Source: Methanobacteriota archaeon (GTDB taxonomy: Archaea > Thermoplasmatota > E2 > DHVEG-1). Taken from it: a stretch of DNA of 64,000 nt. The notes beneath the pieces are model-generated. The model was given only the letters and a program-made list of their open reading frames with translations, did no database searches and was not told where the DNA came from. Each line of letters begins with the position of its first letter. Position 1 is the stretch's first letter. Location of the stretch: contig CAIRCU010000008.1 in assembly GCA_903877165.1 (NCBI GenBank), positions 23,708 to 87,707 of the forward strand. Direction: 5' to 3'. A program made the translations under genes and the position numbers. This document shows positions 8,182-16,125 of the stretch, in pieces.

Positions 8182-8857
8182 AATCCCGTACGGACTCTAC
8201 ATCGTCAGCTCACGCAGCGGCGACAAGCTCAACGGCCAGATCGCCAACGCCCTCTTCCAGGTCACAGCCCAGCCCCAGACCATCGCCGTCAGCATCAACA
8301 AACAGAACCTCACCCACGAGTACATCGACACAAGCAAGGTCTTCTCCGCCTCCATCCTCTGCCAGGACGCACCCATGGCCCTCATAGGACTCTTCGGCTA
8401 CAAGTCAGGCCGCGACGTCGACAAATTCAAGACCATCAAGTACAAGACCGGCGTCACCGGCGCACCCATCGTCCTGGACTCCTGCCTCGGCTACCTCGAA
8501 GCACGCGTCATCGACCAGATCTCCGTCGGCACCCACACCATCTTCATCGGACGAGTCGAAGACGCAGAACTCCTCTCCAGCGACCCGCCCATGACCTACG
8601 AATACTACCATGAAATCAAAGGCGGCCGGTCCCCCAAGACCGCGCCGACCTACCAACCAAACGAACAACAAAAAAAGAAAAAGGAGGAAAAAACCATGAA
8701 AAAATATGTCTGCACCGTGTGCGGCTACATCTACGACCCAGAAATCGGCGACCCGGACAGCGACATCGCCGCAGGCACCGCCTTCGAAGACCTCCCAGAC
8801 GACTGGGTCTGCCCACTCTGCGGAGCCGGCAAAGACGCCTTCGAACCCCAGGAGTAA
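8159..8857 (+). CDS. hrb: high-molecular-weight rubredoxin (flavin reductase-rubredoxin fusion)
   Basis: A 232-residue fusion. Residues 1 to about 165 are an FMN-binding flavin reductase (flavoredoxin-like) domain that begins [12 protein letters not shown] and ends in the typical [12 protein letters not shown] Lys/Glu-rich linker ([11 protein letters not shown]) leads into a rubredoxin with CTVCGYIY and [13 protein letters not shown]. The same architecture is known from Hrb of Moorella thermoacetica, where it passes electrons from NADH to the flavodiiron protein FprA, here encoded 7 bases downstream. The DNA for the linker contains AAGGAGG (8681-8687) placed 8 bases before an in-frame ATG at 8696. 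A free 53-residue rubredoxin could therefore also be made from this gene. Confidence 0.9.
   Translation: MNPKTLHKIPYGLYIVSSRSGDKLNGQIANALFQVTAQPQTIAVSINKQNLTHEYIDTSKVFSASILCQDAPMALIGLFGYKSGRDVDKFKTIKYKTGVTGAPIVLDSCLGYLEARVIDQISVGTHTIFIGRVEDAELLSSDPPMTYEYYHEIKGGRSPKTAPTYQPNEQQKKKKEEKTMKKYVCTVCGYIYDPEIGDPDSDIAAGTAFEDLPDDWVCPLCGAGKDAFEPQE
8681..8698 (+). promoter_or_regulatory. internal ribosome binding site and start for a stand-alone rubredoxin
   Basis: AAGGAGG at 8681-8687, then eight bases, then ATG at 8696, all inside the hrb frame. Translation from here gives a 53-residue protein that starts [11 protein letters not shown], which is exactly where stand-alone rubredoxins begin. The site is the best match to an anti-16S sequence in this gene cluster. 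Confidence 0.55.
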
Positions 8858-8864
8858 ACACCCC

Positions 8865-10097
8865 ATGGAGCCCGCCGAAATAAAACCAGAGGTGTACTGG
8901 GTCGGCGCCATCGACTGGAACCTCCGCGAGTTCCACGGCTACCGCACCCCGCGCGGCACCACCTACAACGCCTACCTCATCATGGACCGCGACATCACCC
9001 TCGTCGACGCCGTCAAACAACCCTTCTACCCCGACCTCGTCGACCGCATCTCCAAGATCACCGACCCCCAGAACATCAAATACATCGTCTCCAACCACGT
9101 GGAAATGGACCACACCGGCGCACTCCCCCAGCTCCTAAGCCTGATCCCGAACGCGACCGTGGTCACCTCGACGAAAGGCCAACCCGGGCTGCAGAAACAC
9201 TTCAAAGCCAACTGGCTGATGAAAGTGGTGAAAACCGGCGAGACGCTCTCCATAGGCAAACGCACCCTGCACTTCCACCACATCCCCATGGTCCACTGGC
9301 CGGACTCCATGGTCACCTACAGCCCCCACGACAGCCTCCTGCTCCCCAACGACGCCTTCGGGCAGCACATCGCCTCAGCCTACCGGTTCGACGACGAGAT
9401 CGGCTGGGACATCCTCAGAGAAGAGGCCGCGAAGTACTACGCGAACATCGTCCTGCCTTACAGCGACCAGGTCGCCGCCGCCCTCACCGCCCTCTCACCT
9501 CTGAAGTTCGACATGATCGCCCCCAGCCACGGCGCGATCTGGCGACGATTCATCCCACAGATCCTCCAGCAGTACCAACAGTGGGCGACCTACCAGACCA
9601 TCCCACAAGCCGCTATCGTCTACGACACCATGTGGGGCTCGACCGACCGCATGGCAGGCGCGCTGCGCGACGGCCTCGAAGCTGCAGGCATCCCCGTGAC
9701 CATGCACAACCTCAAGACAAGCCACATCTCGGACGCCATGACCACCGTGCTTGACTCCCGGCTCATCTGCATCGGCTCACCGACCCTCAACGGCGGCGTC
9801 CTCCCCAGCATCGGCGCCTTCCTCACCTACCTCAAAGGGCTCCGACCCAAGCAACGGATCGGCCTCGCCTTCGGCTCGTACGGATGGGGCGGCCAGTCCA
9901 TCCCAGACATCGAAGCCGTCATGAACGCCTTGGCCTGGGAGATGCCGGAACACAGCCTGAAAACCCAATACCTGCCGGATGAAAACGATCTGAAAACCGT
10001 CTATGCCACGGCACAGAGGCTGGGCAACTATATCAAAGACCAGAAACGCGTACACGCGACCGGGGCTGAGAACAGGCAGGAAGCCCAACACTCGTAA
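8865..10097 (+). CDS. fprA: flavodiiron protein (F420H2/rubredoxin:oxygen or NO oxidoreductase)
   Basis: A 410-residue FprA. The N-terminal metallo-beta-lactamase-like domain carries the diiron ligands: HVEMDH at 78-83, a His in HIPMVHWPDS, an Asp in LLPNDAFG, and a His in APSHGAIW. The C-terminal flavodoxin domain starts near residue 255 with the FMN loop YDTMWGSTDRMA. These cytoplasmic enzymes reduce O2 to water or NO to N2O. Methanogen homologues use F420H2 and the Moorella one uses Hrb; the adjacent hrb gene points to the rubredoxin route here. The ATG at 8865 is 7 bases after the hrb stop, so the two are co-transcribed. Confidence 0.95.
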   Translation: MEPAEIKPEVYWVGAIDWNLREFHGYRTPRGTTYNAYLIMDRDITLVDAVKQPFYPDLVDRISKITDPQNIKYIVSNHVEMDHTGALPQLLSLIPNATVVTSTKGQPGLQKHFKANWLMKVVKTGETLSIGKRTLHFHHIPMVHWPDSMVTYSPHDSLLLPNDAFGQHIASAYRFDDEIGWDILREEAAKYYANIVLPYSDQVAAALTALSPLKFDMIAPSHGAIWRRFIPQILQQYQQWATYQTIPQAAIVYDTMWGSTDRMAGALRDGLEAAGIPVTMHNLKTSHISDAMTTVLDSRLICIGSPTLNGGVLPSIGAFLTYLKGLRPKQRIGLAFGSYGWGGQSIPDIEAVMNALAWEMPEHSLKTQYLPDENDLKTVYATAQRLGNYIKDQKRVHATGAENRQEAQHS

Positions 10098-10286
10098 TGA
10101 GAAACACGTCTACAGCAAAACGAGACTGCAAACGAAAAGCAAAACCATCTGAAAAACCTTCGAAAGAGGTAACACAAAATTCCCATTCGCTGATGCCCGC
10201 AACCACCCAAACATGCCTTGGCACCGTAGCCCTGGCGTACGGGCATCCGCACCTATCACGAGACAAGAAAAAAAGGAGGAACACCA

Positions 10287-10781
10287 ATGCTTAGCAAACG
10301 AATTGAGAAAGCCCTCAACGAACAAGTCAACGCTGAACTCTGGTCAGGCTATCTGTACCTCTCCATGGCAGCCTATTTCGAAAGCAGCAACCTGTGCGGC
10401 TTCGCCCACTGGATGACCGTGCAAGCCAAAGAAGAGCTTGGCCATGCTATGCGGCTCTACCGCCATATCGTGGACCGCGGCGGACGCGTCACTCTCACCA
10501 GCATCGACAAAGTCCCGACCAGCTGGGCCTCGCCCCTCGATGCCTTCGAGGCGTCCTACAAGCACGAGGTCAAAGTCACCGGCCTGATCAACAGCCTCGC
10601 CACCCTCGCGAAGAAAGAAGGCGATCACGCCACCGACGTCATGCTCCACTGGTTCGTCACCGAGCAAGTCGAAGAGGAATCATCGACGCAGCTCATCGTC
10701 AGCAAACTCAACCTCATCGGGAAATCCAGCGGCGGACTCTTCATGCTCGACCACGAGCTAGGCAAACGAGGACAAAAATAA
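10287..10781 (+). CDS. ferritin
   Basis: A 164-residue non-haem ferritin of the bacterial/archaeal FtnA type. Ferroxidase-site features are visible: the A-helix Glu in QVNAELWSGYLYLSMAAYFES, ExxH in KEELGHAMRLY, and later Glu/Gln residues in WFVTEQVEEES. Ferritins form 24-meric shells that oxidise Fe2+ and store Fe3+, lowering Fenton chemistry. A good AAAAAGGAGG precedes the ATG. The 189-base gap after fprA holds no supported gene. The next gene begins 5 bases after its stop. Confidence 0.95.
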   Translation: MLSKRIEKALNEQVNAELWSGYLYLSMAAYFESSNLCGFAHWMTVQAKEELGHAMRLYRHIVDRGGRVTLTSIDKVPTSWASPLDAFEASYKHEVKVTGLINSLATLAKKEGDHATDVMLHWFVTEQVEEESSTQLIVSKLNLIGKSSGGLFMLDHELGKRGQK

Positions 10782-10786
10782 GGAAT

Positions 10787-11287
10787 GTGACCAGCGTGGA
10801 CCTGTCAGCCTACACCCTCAAGGATATCCTCCTCTCTGCTCTGAAAAGCGAAGTCGACAGCAAAGCCCTGTACACCGACCTCGCCGCCCAGGTGAAGAAC
10901 GGCCTGCTCAAAGACAAACTCGCCTACCTCGCCAAAGAAGAGGAGAAACACCGCGCGTACCTCAGAAAAATGTTCACAACGAAATTCCCCAAGCAGCGCC
11001 TGACCCTGCCGGCTACCACACCCGTGCCACTCCCCATGATACCCGTTGCTGACGAGGACATTCCGCTCAGTACGATCATCGGCCATGCGATGAAGGCAGA
11101 GCAGGCGGCCACAGCATTCTACGAGGCGTTCTCCACCAAGATACCGGAACCAAAGGCGCAACGCATGATCCGCTACTTCGCGGACATGGAACGTGGCCAC
11201 TATGAACTCCTCAAAGTCGAACAGGAAGCGATGGAACGCTTCGAAGAAGCGGACGTGTACTGGCCGATGGTCCATGTCGGCCCCTAA
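10787..11287 (+). CDS. ferritin-like/rubrerythrin-domain protein
   Basis: A 166-residue ferritin-like four-helix protein starting at GTG 10787; a second GTG at 10796 is equally possible. Two Glu/His half-motifs are visible: LKSEVDSKALYTDLA with KEEEKHRAYL in the first half, and KAEQAATAFYEAF with DMERGHYELLKVE in the second, as expected for a carboxylate-bridged diiron site. There is no C-terminal rubredoxin domain, unlike the rubrerythrin that follows. It resembles the COG1633-type ferritin-like proteins thought to act in iron handling or peroxide removal. Confidence 0.88.
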   Translation: MTSVDLSAYTLKDILLSALKSEVDSKALYTDLAAQVKNGLLKDKLAYLAKEEEKHRAYLRKMFTTKFPKQRLTLPATTPVPLPMIPVADEDIPLSTIIGHAMKAEQAATAFYEAFSTKIPEPKAQRMIRYFADMERGHYELLKVEQEAMERFEEADVYWPMVHVGP

Positions 11288-11320
11288 CCTATTACAACAA
11301 AAAATGAGGAAGAGAGAACC

Positions 11321-11896
11321 ATGAAATCACTCAAAGGAACTGAAACCGAACGCATCTTGCTCGCCGCATTCGCCGGAGAGTCACAAGCCCGCAACCGCTA
11401 CACCTATGCCGCCTCCGTCGCTAGAAAAGAAGGCTACGAACAGATCGCAGCCATCTTCCAGGCGACCGCGGATAATGAAAAGGAGCACGCACAAGTCTTC
11501 TTTAAACACCTCCAAGGAGGAATGGTCGAGATCACCGCGGCCTATCCCGCAGGCACTATCGACACCACCGAAGGAAACCTCAAGCATGCCGCGGACGGCG
11601 AGCACATGGAATGGGGCACGTTGTACCCCAACGCCGCCACGGTCGCGGATCGCGAAGGCTTCCCTGAGGTCGCCCGCAGCTTCCGCAACATCGCCAAAGT
11701 CGAAGCCGAGCACGAAAGACGCTACCTCAAACTGCTGGAGAACATCAAGACCGGGAAGGTGTTCAAACGAGACAAGCCGGTGAAATGGCGCTGCCGCAAC
11801 TGCGGATACCTTCATGAGGGCCCTGAAGCCCCGAAGATCTGTCCAGCGTGCCAGCACCCGCAAGCCCACTACGAACTCTTCGTGGAGGCCTATTAA
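11321..11896 (+). CDS. rubrerythrin
   Basis: A 191-residue classical rubrerythrin. The N-terminal diiron domain has FAGESQARNRYTYAA and ADNEKEHAQVFFKHL, and later KVEAEHERRYLKLL. The C-terminal rubredoxin-like domain has WRCRNCGYLHEG and KICPACQHPQAHYELF, giving four Cys for one Fe. Rubrerythrins reduce H2O2 to water with electrons from rubredoxin. Electron supply by the rubredoxin or Hrb encoded upstream is a reasonable inference. A GGAAGAGAGA sequence precedes the ATG. Confidence 0.97.
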   Translation: MKSLKGTETERILLAAFAGESQARNRYTYAASVARKEGYEQIAAIFQATADNEKEHAQVFFKHLQGGMVEITAAYPAGTIDTTEGNLKHAADGEHMEWGTLYPNAATVADREGFPEVARSFRNIAKVEAEHERRYLKLLENIKTGKVFKRDKPVKWRCRNCGYLHEGPEAPKICPACQHPQAHYELFVEAY

Positions 11897-11908
11897 CACC
11901 TGGAGCAT

Positions 11909-12148
11909 ATGAGCGAGCCACACTACGACGCTGAGGTGGATTGCGTCGGCTTCTTCTGCCCGATGCCGATCGCCATGACCAAGGAGGCGATCGAGCAGAT
12001 CGCGGTCGGACAGGTCCTCAAAGTCGAGGCAGACGACCCCGCAGCAGAAGAGGATCTCAAAGCCTGGGCGAAACGCACCGGCCATGTGATCGTAAAGTTC
12101 GAAAAAGAAGGCATCCTCATCCGATTCTATTTCAAACGCACGAAGTGA
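11909..12148 (+). CDS. TusA-like sulfur carrier protein
   Basis: A 79-residue TusA/SirA/YedF-family protein. The hallmark CPMP motif is at residues 17-20, with Cys17 as the persulfide-carrying residue and an additional Cys12. The end of the fold is intact (FEKEGILIRFYFKR). TusA proteins pass sulfane sulfur between a sulfur donor and acceptors, in tRNA thiolation or in energy or sulfur metabolism. Here it is followed by a DsrE-like gene and by IscS and IscU homologues, which suggests a sulfur relay feeding Fe-S cluster assembly. Confidence 0.92.
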   Translation: MSEPHYDAEVDCVGFFCPMPIAMTKEAIEQIAVGQVLKVEADDPAAEEDLKAWAKRTGHVIVKFEKEGILIRFYFKRTK

Positions 12149-12154
12149 TGGAAT

Positions 12155-12517
12155 ATGAAGGAACCCAACAGCATCCTGTATGTGCAGACCAGTGACATGC
12201 CGGAGCGGCAGTACTCACCGCTGGTCCTGGCACAAACCGCGAAAATGATGGACCTCAAACCCCGGGTGTATTTCCTGGGGATGGGCCTGAAGATCCTCAT
12301 GCCGGGGGTCGCGAAGACCATCAAACTCGGCACGTTTCCCAACGTGCAAGAGATGATTGAGAAAACCCTTGCGATGGGCATCGAGATCTTCGCCTGTGAG
12401 GCGTCGAAGCAAATGCTAGGTCTCCAGAAGGTCGAGTTACTTCCTGGCGTCAAGGTCGTCGGCGCTGGAACATTGAACGACTTGGCCCTGGATGCAGAGG
12501 CCACAATGTGGTTCTAA
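12155..12517 (+). CDS. DsrE-family sulfur-relay protein
   Basis: A 120-residue DsrE/DsrF-like fold protein: an N-terminal beta strand (SILYVQTSD), a helix with YSPLVLAQTAKMM, the VYFLGMGLKILM strand-turn, and the central MGIEIFACEASKQMLGL, in which Cys81 occupies the position of the catalytic cysteine of DsrE-type proteins. It starts 6 bases after the tusA-like gene. DsrE and TusA proteins commonly work as partners in moving persulfide sulfur. Confidence 0.85.
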   Translation: MKEPNSILYVQTSDMPERQYSPLVLAQTAKMMDLKPRVYFLGMGLKILMPGVAKTIKLGTFPNVQEMIEKTLAMGIEIFACEASKQMLGLQKVELLPGVKVVGAGTLNDLALDAEATMWF

Positions 12518-12532
12518 CCACGGGAGTAAGTT

Positions 12533-13699
12533 ATGGATCAGATTTATTTGGATAACGCAGCCTGCACGCCGGTCGACCTGCGCGTGATTGCCTACGCCGC
12601 CCCATTCTCCGACGGGACGATCGGAAACCCATCGACCCTGCATTCACGCGGACTTGGGGCACGTGCGGCGTTGGAAGACGCCCGTGAAAAAATCAAGGCG
12701 CTGCTGCATGCTGAGGACGACAAATGCATCGTGTTCACCAGTGGGGCGACCGAGGCGAACAACCTCGCAATCCAGGGGACAGCACTGCGCAACCCGAAAC
12801 TGGGGAACCACCTGGTCGCCAGCGCCATCGAACATATCTCCGTACTCAACCCGATGAAGGGCCTGCAGAAGCAGGGATACACCTTCGATTTGATTCCCGT
12901 GGACGCGTACGGCATGGTCGACCTTGAGGCACTCAAGAAGCTGGTCACGAAGGGGACCGCGGTGGTCTCGGTCATGGCCGCGAACAGCGAGATCGGGACA
13001 ATCGAACCGATCCGTGAGGTGAGCGCCATCGTTCATGATGCAGGGGCGTACCTGCATGTGGATGCGACCGCAGCCGCAGGACATATTCCTGTTGATGTGC
13101 AGCGGGACGGCATCGACCTCTGCTCGGTGTCCTCCAATGATTTGACAGGGCCGCAGGGTGCTGGCGCCCTCTACATTAAATCGGGGGTGAAGGTGCAGCC
13201 GGTGCTCGTCGGCGGCGGGCAGGAGCGGGGGCTTCGGCCCGGGACGGAGAACCTCTTCGCCATCGTAGGGATGGGTGAGGCGGCACGGTTAACCCAGCTT
13301 GAAATGGTACAGGAGGCTGACCGCGTCCGGCGGATCCGTGACGCACTCATCACGGGTATGGTGTCGGTGAAGGAGTCGTACCTCACCGGGCATCCCGCGT
13401 TGCGGCTGCCGAACCAGGCGAGCTTCCGGTTCAGCTACATCGAGGGCGAAAGCATCGTGCTGCTGATGGATCAGTTCGGAGTGCAGGTGTCGACCGGCTC
13501 CGCGTGTTCCTCATTGACGCTTGAGCCGTCGCATGTGCTGCTCGCACTTGGGCTGAAGCATGAGCAGGTCCATGGATCGATGGTGCTGTCGCTGGGGAAG
13601 TCGAACACCCCGGATCAGGTGCCGCATGTGATATCGGCGGTGACGGAAACCGTTAACCGCTTACGGGCATTGTCCCCGTTGTCGAATGATCGGAGGTAG
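12533..13699 (+). CDS. iscS: cysteine desulfurase homologue lacking the PLP lysine
   Basis: A 388-residue NifS/IscS-type class V aminotransferase fold. Landmarks are YLDNAACTPVD at the N-terminus, TSGATEANNLAI, HVDATAAAGHIPVD, and the active-site loop STGSACSS with Cys325. In ordinary cysteine desulfurases the PLP Schiff-base lysine is in S-G-H-K-x-x-G-P-K-G. Here the same place reads SSNDLTGPQG (codons at about 13130-13160), so His and Lys become Asn202 and Asp203. The mobile cysteine is kept. It probably cannot act as a normal desulfurase. As far as I recall, an Archaeoglobus fulgidus IscS with Asp at this position has been crystallised with IscU. A scaffold role with sulfur from sulfide or from the TusA/DsrE pair is inferred. 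Confidence 0.9.
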   Translation: MDQIYLDNAACTPVDLRVIAYAAPFSDGTIGNPSTLHSRGLGARAALEDAREKIKALLHAEDDKCIVFTSGATEANNLAIQGTALRNPKLGNHLVASAIEHISVLNPMKGLQKQGYTFDLIPVDAYGMVDLEALKKLVTKGTAVVSVMAANSEIGTIEPIREVSAIVHDAGAYLHVDATAAAGHIPVDVQRDGIDLCSVSSNDLTGPQGAGALYIKSGVKVQPVLVGGGQERGLRPGTENLFAIVGMGEAARLTQLEMVQEADRVRRIRDALITGMVSVKESYLTGHPALRLPNQASFRFSYIEGESIVLLMDQFGVQVSTGSACSSLTLEPSHVLLALGLKHEQVHGSMVLSLGKSNTPDQVPHVISAVTETVNRLRALSPLSNDRR

Positions 13700-13706
13700 G
13701 ATCTGT

Positions 13707-14093
13707 ATGGCAAGTGTCGGATATAGCAAGAAGGTCATGGAGCATTTCTTGAACCCGCGGAACGTCGGGGTGATCGAGCATCCGGATGGGTACGGGAAGG
13801 TCGGCAACCCGGTGTGCGGGGATGTCATGGAGATCTTCATTTCGGTGAAGGACGATATTATCACGGATATCAAGTTCCGGACGTTCGGCTGCGGGTCTGC
13901 GATCGCGACGAGCAGCATGGTGACGGAACTAGCGAAGGGTAAGAACGTGGATGAGGCGATGAGGATTACGCGCGGTGACGTGGCCAATGAGCTAGAGGGC
14001 CTGCCGGCGCAGAAGATGCACTGCAGCAACCTGGCGGCGGACGCGTTGCATGAGGCGATCAAGGATTATAGGGCCAGGAAGGCCAAGAAGTAG
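13707..14093 (+). CDS. iscU: Fe-S cluster scaffold IscU
   Basis: A 128-residue IscU/NifU N-terminal-type scaffold. The three cluster cysteines are present: Cys37 in NPVCGDVM, with the conserved Asp39, then one in [14 protein letters not shown], and one in [12 protein letters not shown]. The ATG at 13707 has GGAGGT at 13692-13697; an upstream ATG at 13686 would overlap iscS and add seven residues with no family match. It directly follows the iscS homologue, the usual partner gene. It would assemble [2Fe-2S] or [4Fe-4S] clusters for transfer to apoproteins. Confidence 0.95.
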   Translation: MASVGYSKKVMEHFLNPRNVGVIEHPDGYGKVGNPVCGDVMEIFISVKDDIITDIKFRTFGCGSAIATSSMVTELAKGKNVDEAMRITRGDVANELEGLPAQKMHCSNLAADALHEAIKDYRARKAKK

Positions 14094-14140
14094 GCATAGA
14101 GTACGGAAGTCGAAGGAAGAGTGTCGGAGGCGAACCAAAG

Positions 14141-14518
14141 ATGGTAGCAGTAAGAGAGATCTACAAGTGTAACGAGTGTGGGAACATCGTGGAAGTGGTG
14201 CATGCCGGCGGTGGTACGCTGGTGTGCTGCGGCCAGCCGATGCAACGGCTGGTGGAGAAGACGACAGATATCGGTAATGAAAAACACGTTCCTGTGATAG
14301 AGAAGACTGCACAGGGATTCAAGGTTAAGGTCGGCGCAGTGCCGCATCCCATGGAGGAGAAGCATTATATCGAGTGGATCGAACTGCTGGCCGACGGCAT
14401 GGCCTATCGTCAGTGGCTGAAGCCGGGGATGAAGCCCGAGGCGGAGTTCATGGTGCGGGCGTCTGTCGTGCAGGCGCGGGAGTACTGCACGGTGCACGGC
14501 CTGTGGCTCTCGAAGTAA
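14141..14518 (+). CDS. dfx: desulfoferrodoxin (superoxide reductase)
   Basis: A 125-residue two-iron superoxide reductase. The N-terminal desulforedoxin-like centre I has C10xxC13 and C29C30. Centre II, the catalytic Fe(His)4Cys site, is built from the EKHVP loop (His49), [13 protein letters not shown] (two His), and the C-terminal EYCTVHGLW (Cys and His). The Glu-Lys pair before His49, which matters in catalysis, is present. It reduces superoxide to H2O2 using rubredoxin, and the rubrerythrin upstream would then remove the peroxide. It follows iscU by 47 bases and closes the redox cluster; a T-rich tract follows the stop. Confidence 0.97.
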   Translation: MVAVREIYKCNECGNIVEVVHAGGGTLVCCGQPMQRLVEKTTDIGNEKHVPVIEKTAQGFKVKVGAVPHPMEEKHYIEWIELLADGMAYRQWLKPGMKPEAEFMVRASVVQAREYCTVHGLWLSK

Positions 14519-14571
14519 CCATCCTTCTTTCTCTTTTGTTTTCTATAGAGCTATGGTAAGACATGGCAATG

Positions 14572-14592
14572 CTTAAATATACTTAGTGTATT
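14572..14592 (+). promoter_or_regulatory. TATA box of the 106-residue regulator
   Basis: CTTAAATAT at 14572-14580 is followed by a short inverted repeat (ATAC, five bases, GTAT at 14580-14592). The ATG is at 14623, so a leader of about 20 bases would include the GGAG ribosome site. Confidence 0.45.
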
Positions 14593-14622
14593 ATGTTAGC
14601 ATGTAACTTAGGAGCGGTGAGC

Positions 14623-14943
14623 ATGGAGAACCATCACAGGGGGCGCATCCCCATCAGCATGGTGGCGGAAAAGGAACTCGACCTCCTCAGCCGTCATCTC
14701 GACGTCCTCAAGAACGTCAGAGACCATGGGCCTATCGGCATCATCCGACTGTCACAGTTGACCGGACAGCCTCAGCACGTCATCCGCTACTCGCTGCGGA
14801 CCCTGGAGCACACCGGCGTCGTCAAACCCTCAGCCCAAGGCGCCGTGATCACGGAGAAACTCAACGCGGCACTCGAGCAGTTGGACGCAACCCTGGACCA
14901 GATGATCACGACGATGACCGTCCTGAAGAAAACCCTCCGCTGA
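14623..14943 (+). CDS. winged-helix transcriptional regulator
   Basis: A 106-residue protein. Residues about 30-75 form a winged helix (VRDHGPIGIIRLSQLTGQPQ, then HVIRYSLRTLEHTGVVKPS), followed by a C-terminal amphipathic helix (EQLDATLDQMITTMTVLKK) suited to dimerisation. The ATG at 14623 with GGAG eight bases upstream is preferred to an earlier ATG at 14593, which would leave no room for a leader after the TATA box at 14572. Its targets are unknown; it stands alone between the redox cluster and a PKD protein. Confidence 0.8.
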   Translation: MENHHRGRIPISMVAEKELDLLSRHLDVLKNVRDHGPIGIIRLSQLTGQPQHVIRYSLRTLEHTGVVKPSAQGAVITEKLNAALEQLDATLDQMITTMTVLKKTLR

Positions 14944-14986
14944 CCTCCTGACAGGGACGGCCTCCCCCCGAGACGTCACGGTAATT

Positions 14987-14995
14987 CTTATATAG
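14987..14995 (+). promoter_or_regulatory. TATA box of the PKD protein gene
   Basis: CTTATATAG, 48 bases before the ATG at 15043. The predicted start near 15015 leaves a short leader that contains GGTAGGAG. Confidence 0.5.
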
Positions 14996-15042
14996 GGTGT
15001 TGAATTAACCTTCTCAGAACAACGGTAGGAGAAACCAAAACC

Positions 15043-16038
15043 ATGCAAAAGACACCTCTTCTCGCAACAGGGCTGATCATCCTGGGGCTCTTCCTCTCCG
15101 CAATCCCGGTGCAAGCGGCCAACGAACACACCTACGGCGACCCCACCGGGGACGTGATGACATTGGATATTAATTCAGGCAACGGCCAGGTCGTGACATC
15201 AAGCCCCTATATGACTATCGCGGATATCGACATCACCAACGTCAACTACTCTGATGACAACGCGGGTACCGCGACCACCACTCTCAAGGTCGCTGGCGCA
15301 ATCCAAAACCGAGGGAAAATCTTCGATCAAAACAGCACAGACTACTCGGATTACCTGAAAATGAACAGCATTGAATATACGATTACCATCTTCACCAATG
15401 AATCGGATTACACCATCACCTACATAAACCATACCTGCCAACTCGTGATCAATGGCGGCGATACGACGAACATCACAGGTTATTCAGTTCACGACAATAC
15501 CCTCACCGTGCCCTTTTCCTTCACCAATCCGCACGAACAGTACGACAGTATCAACGCCACCGCCGACTTCATCAAAACCAATTTCAGCAGTCTTGACGAT
15601 CTCAATAATATGAGCGAAAGCGACTTTGCAAAATTCTACATCCAATACGAAGACAACGCACCCAACCCATCCCTTGCCCTCGATGACGTCAGCGCAGAAA
15701 GCAACCTCGTCGCCATCGGCAAGAACGTGCAATTCAACTGCTCCGTCACATTATTCAGCGGTCTTCCCCCATACACCTATCACTGGAGCTTCGGCGACGG
15801 AACCAGCTCCACCCAGCAGAACCCGATCCACGCGTACAGCAGCGCAGGCGACTACACGTACAACTGCACCGTCACAGACAAGGTCGGCACCACAGTATTC
15901 GAGGCCGGGCAGATCAAGATCCAAGGAAGCAGTGGAACCACAACCGGCTCCGGCAACATGGTCATGATCTTCATCGCCATCATCGTCATCATCGCGATTG
16001 CCGGCGTCGCCATCGTCGTCTACCTCATCCGGCGGTAA
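15043..16038 (+). CDS. secreted, membrane-anchored PKD-domain protein
   Basis: A 331-residue surface protein. A signal peptide covers residues 1-26 (LLATGLIILGLFLSAIPVQAA). Residues about 30-210 are a beta-rich domain with many Asn-x-Ser/Thr sites. A PKD domain is recognised around 215-298 by GLPPYTYHWSFGDGTSSTQ, HAYSSAGDYTYNCTVTD and the final strand. A Ser/Thr/Gly linker then leads to a C-terminal membrane helix (MVMIFIAIIVIIAIAGVAIVVYLI) with a short RR tail, giving an anchored extracellular protein. The ligand is unknown. Confidence 0.88.
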   Translation: MQKTPLLATGLIILGLFLSAIPVQAANEHTYGDPTGDVMTLDINSGNGQVVTSSPYMTIADIDITNVNYSDDNAGTATTTLKVAGAIQNRGKIFDQNSTDYSDYLKMNSIEYTITIFTNESDYTITYINHTCQLVINGGDTTNITGYSVHDNTLTVPFSFTNPHEQYDSINATADFIKTNFSSLDDLNNMSESDFAKFYIQYEDNAPNPSLALDDVSAESNLVAIGKNVQFNCSVTLFSGLPPYTYHWSFGDGTSSTQQNPIHAYSSAGDYTYNCTVTDKVGTTVFEAGQIKIQGSSGTTTGSGNMVMIFIAIIVIIAIAGVAIVVYLIRR

Positions 16039-16054
16039 CCACCGCCCCCCATCC

Positions 16055-16072
16055 CCTTTTTTCCCTTTTTTC
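16055..16072 (+). terminator. T-rich terminator after the PKD gene
   Basis: Two oligo-T tracts separated by CCC (CCTTTTTTCCCTTTTTTC) lie 17-34 bases after the stop codon, typical of archaeal termination. Confidence 0.55.
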
Positions 16073-16125
16073 TACGCTATCTTTTTATGGACACGGGAGT
16101 TTATGTCAGACCACGAGGATGAGGC

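Noticed and set aside
10097..10294. 65-codon frame overlapping the fprA stop
   Set aside because: Lys/Thr-rich, no family, no ribosome site; it fills the leader of the ferritin gene.
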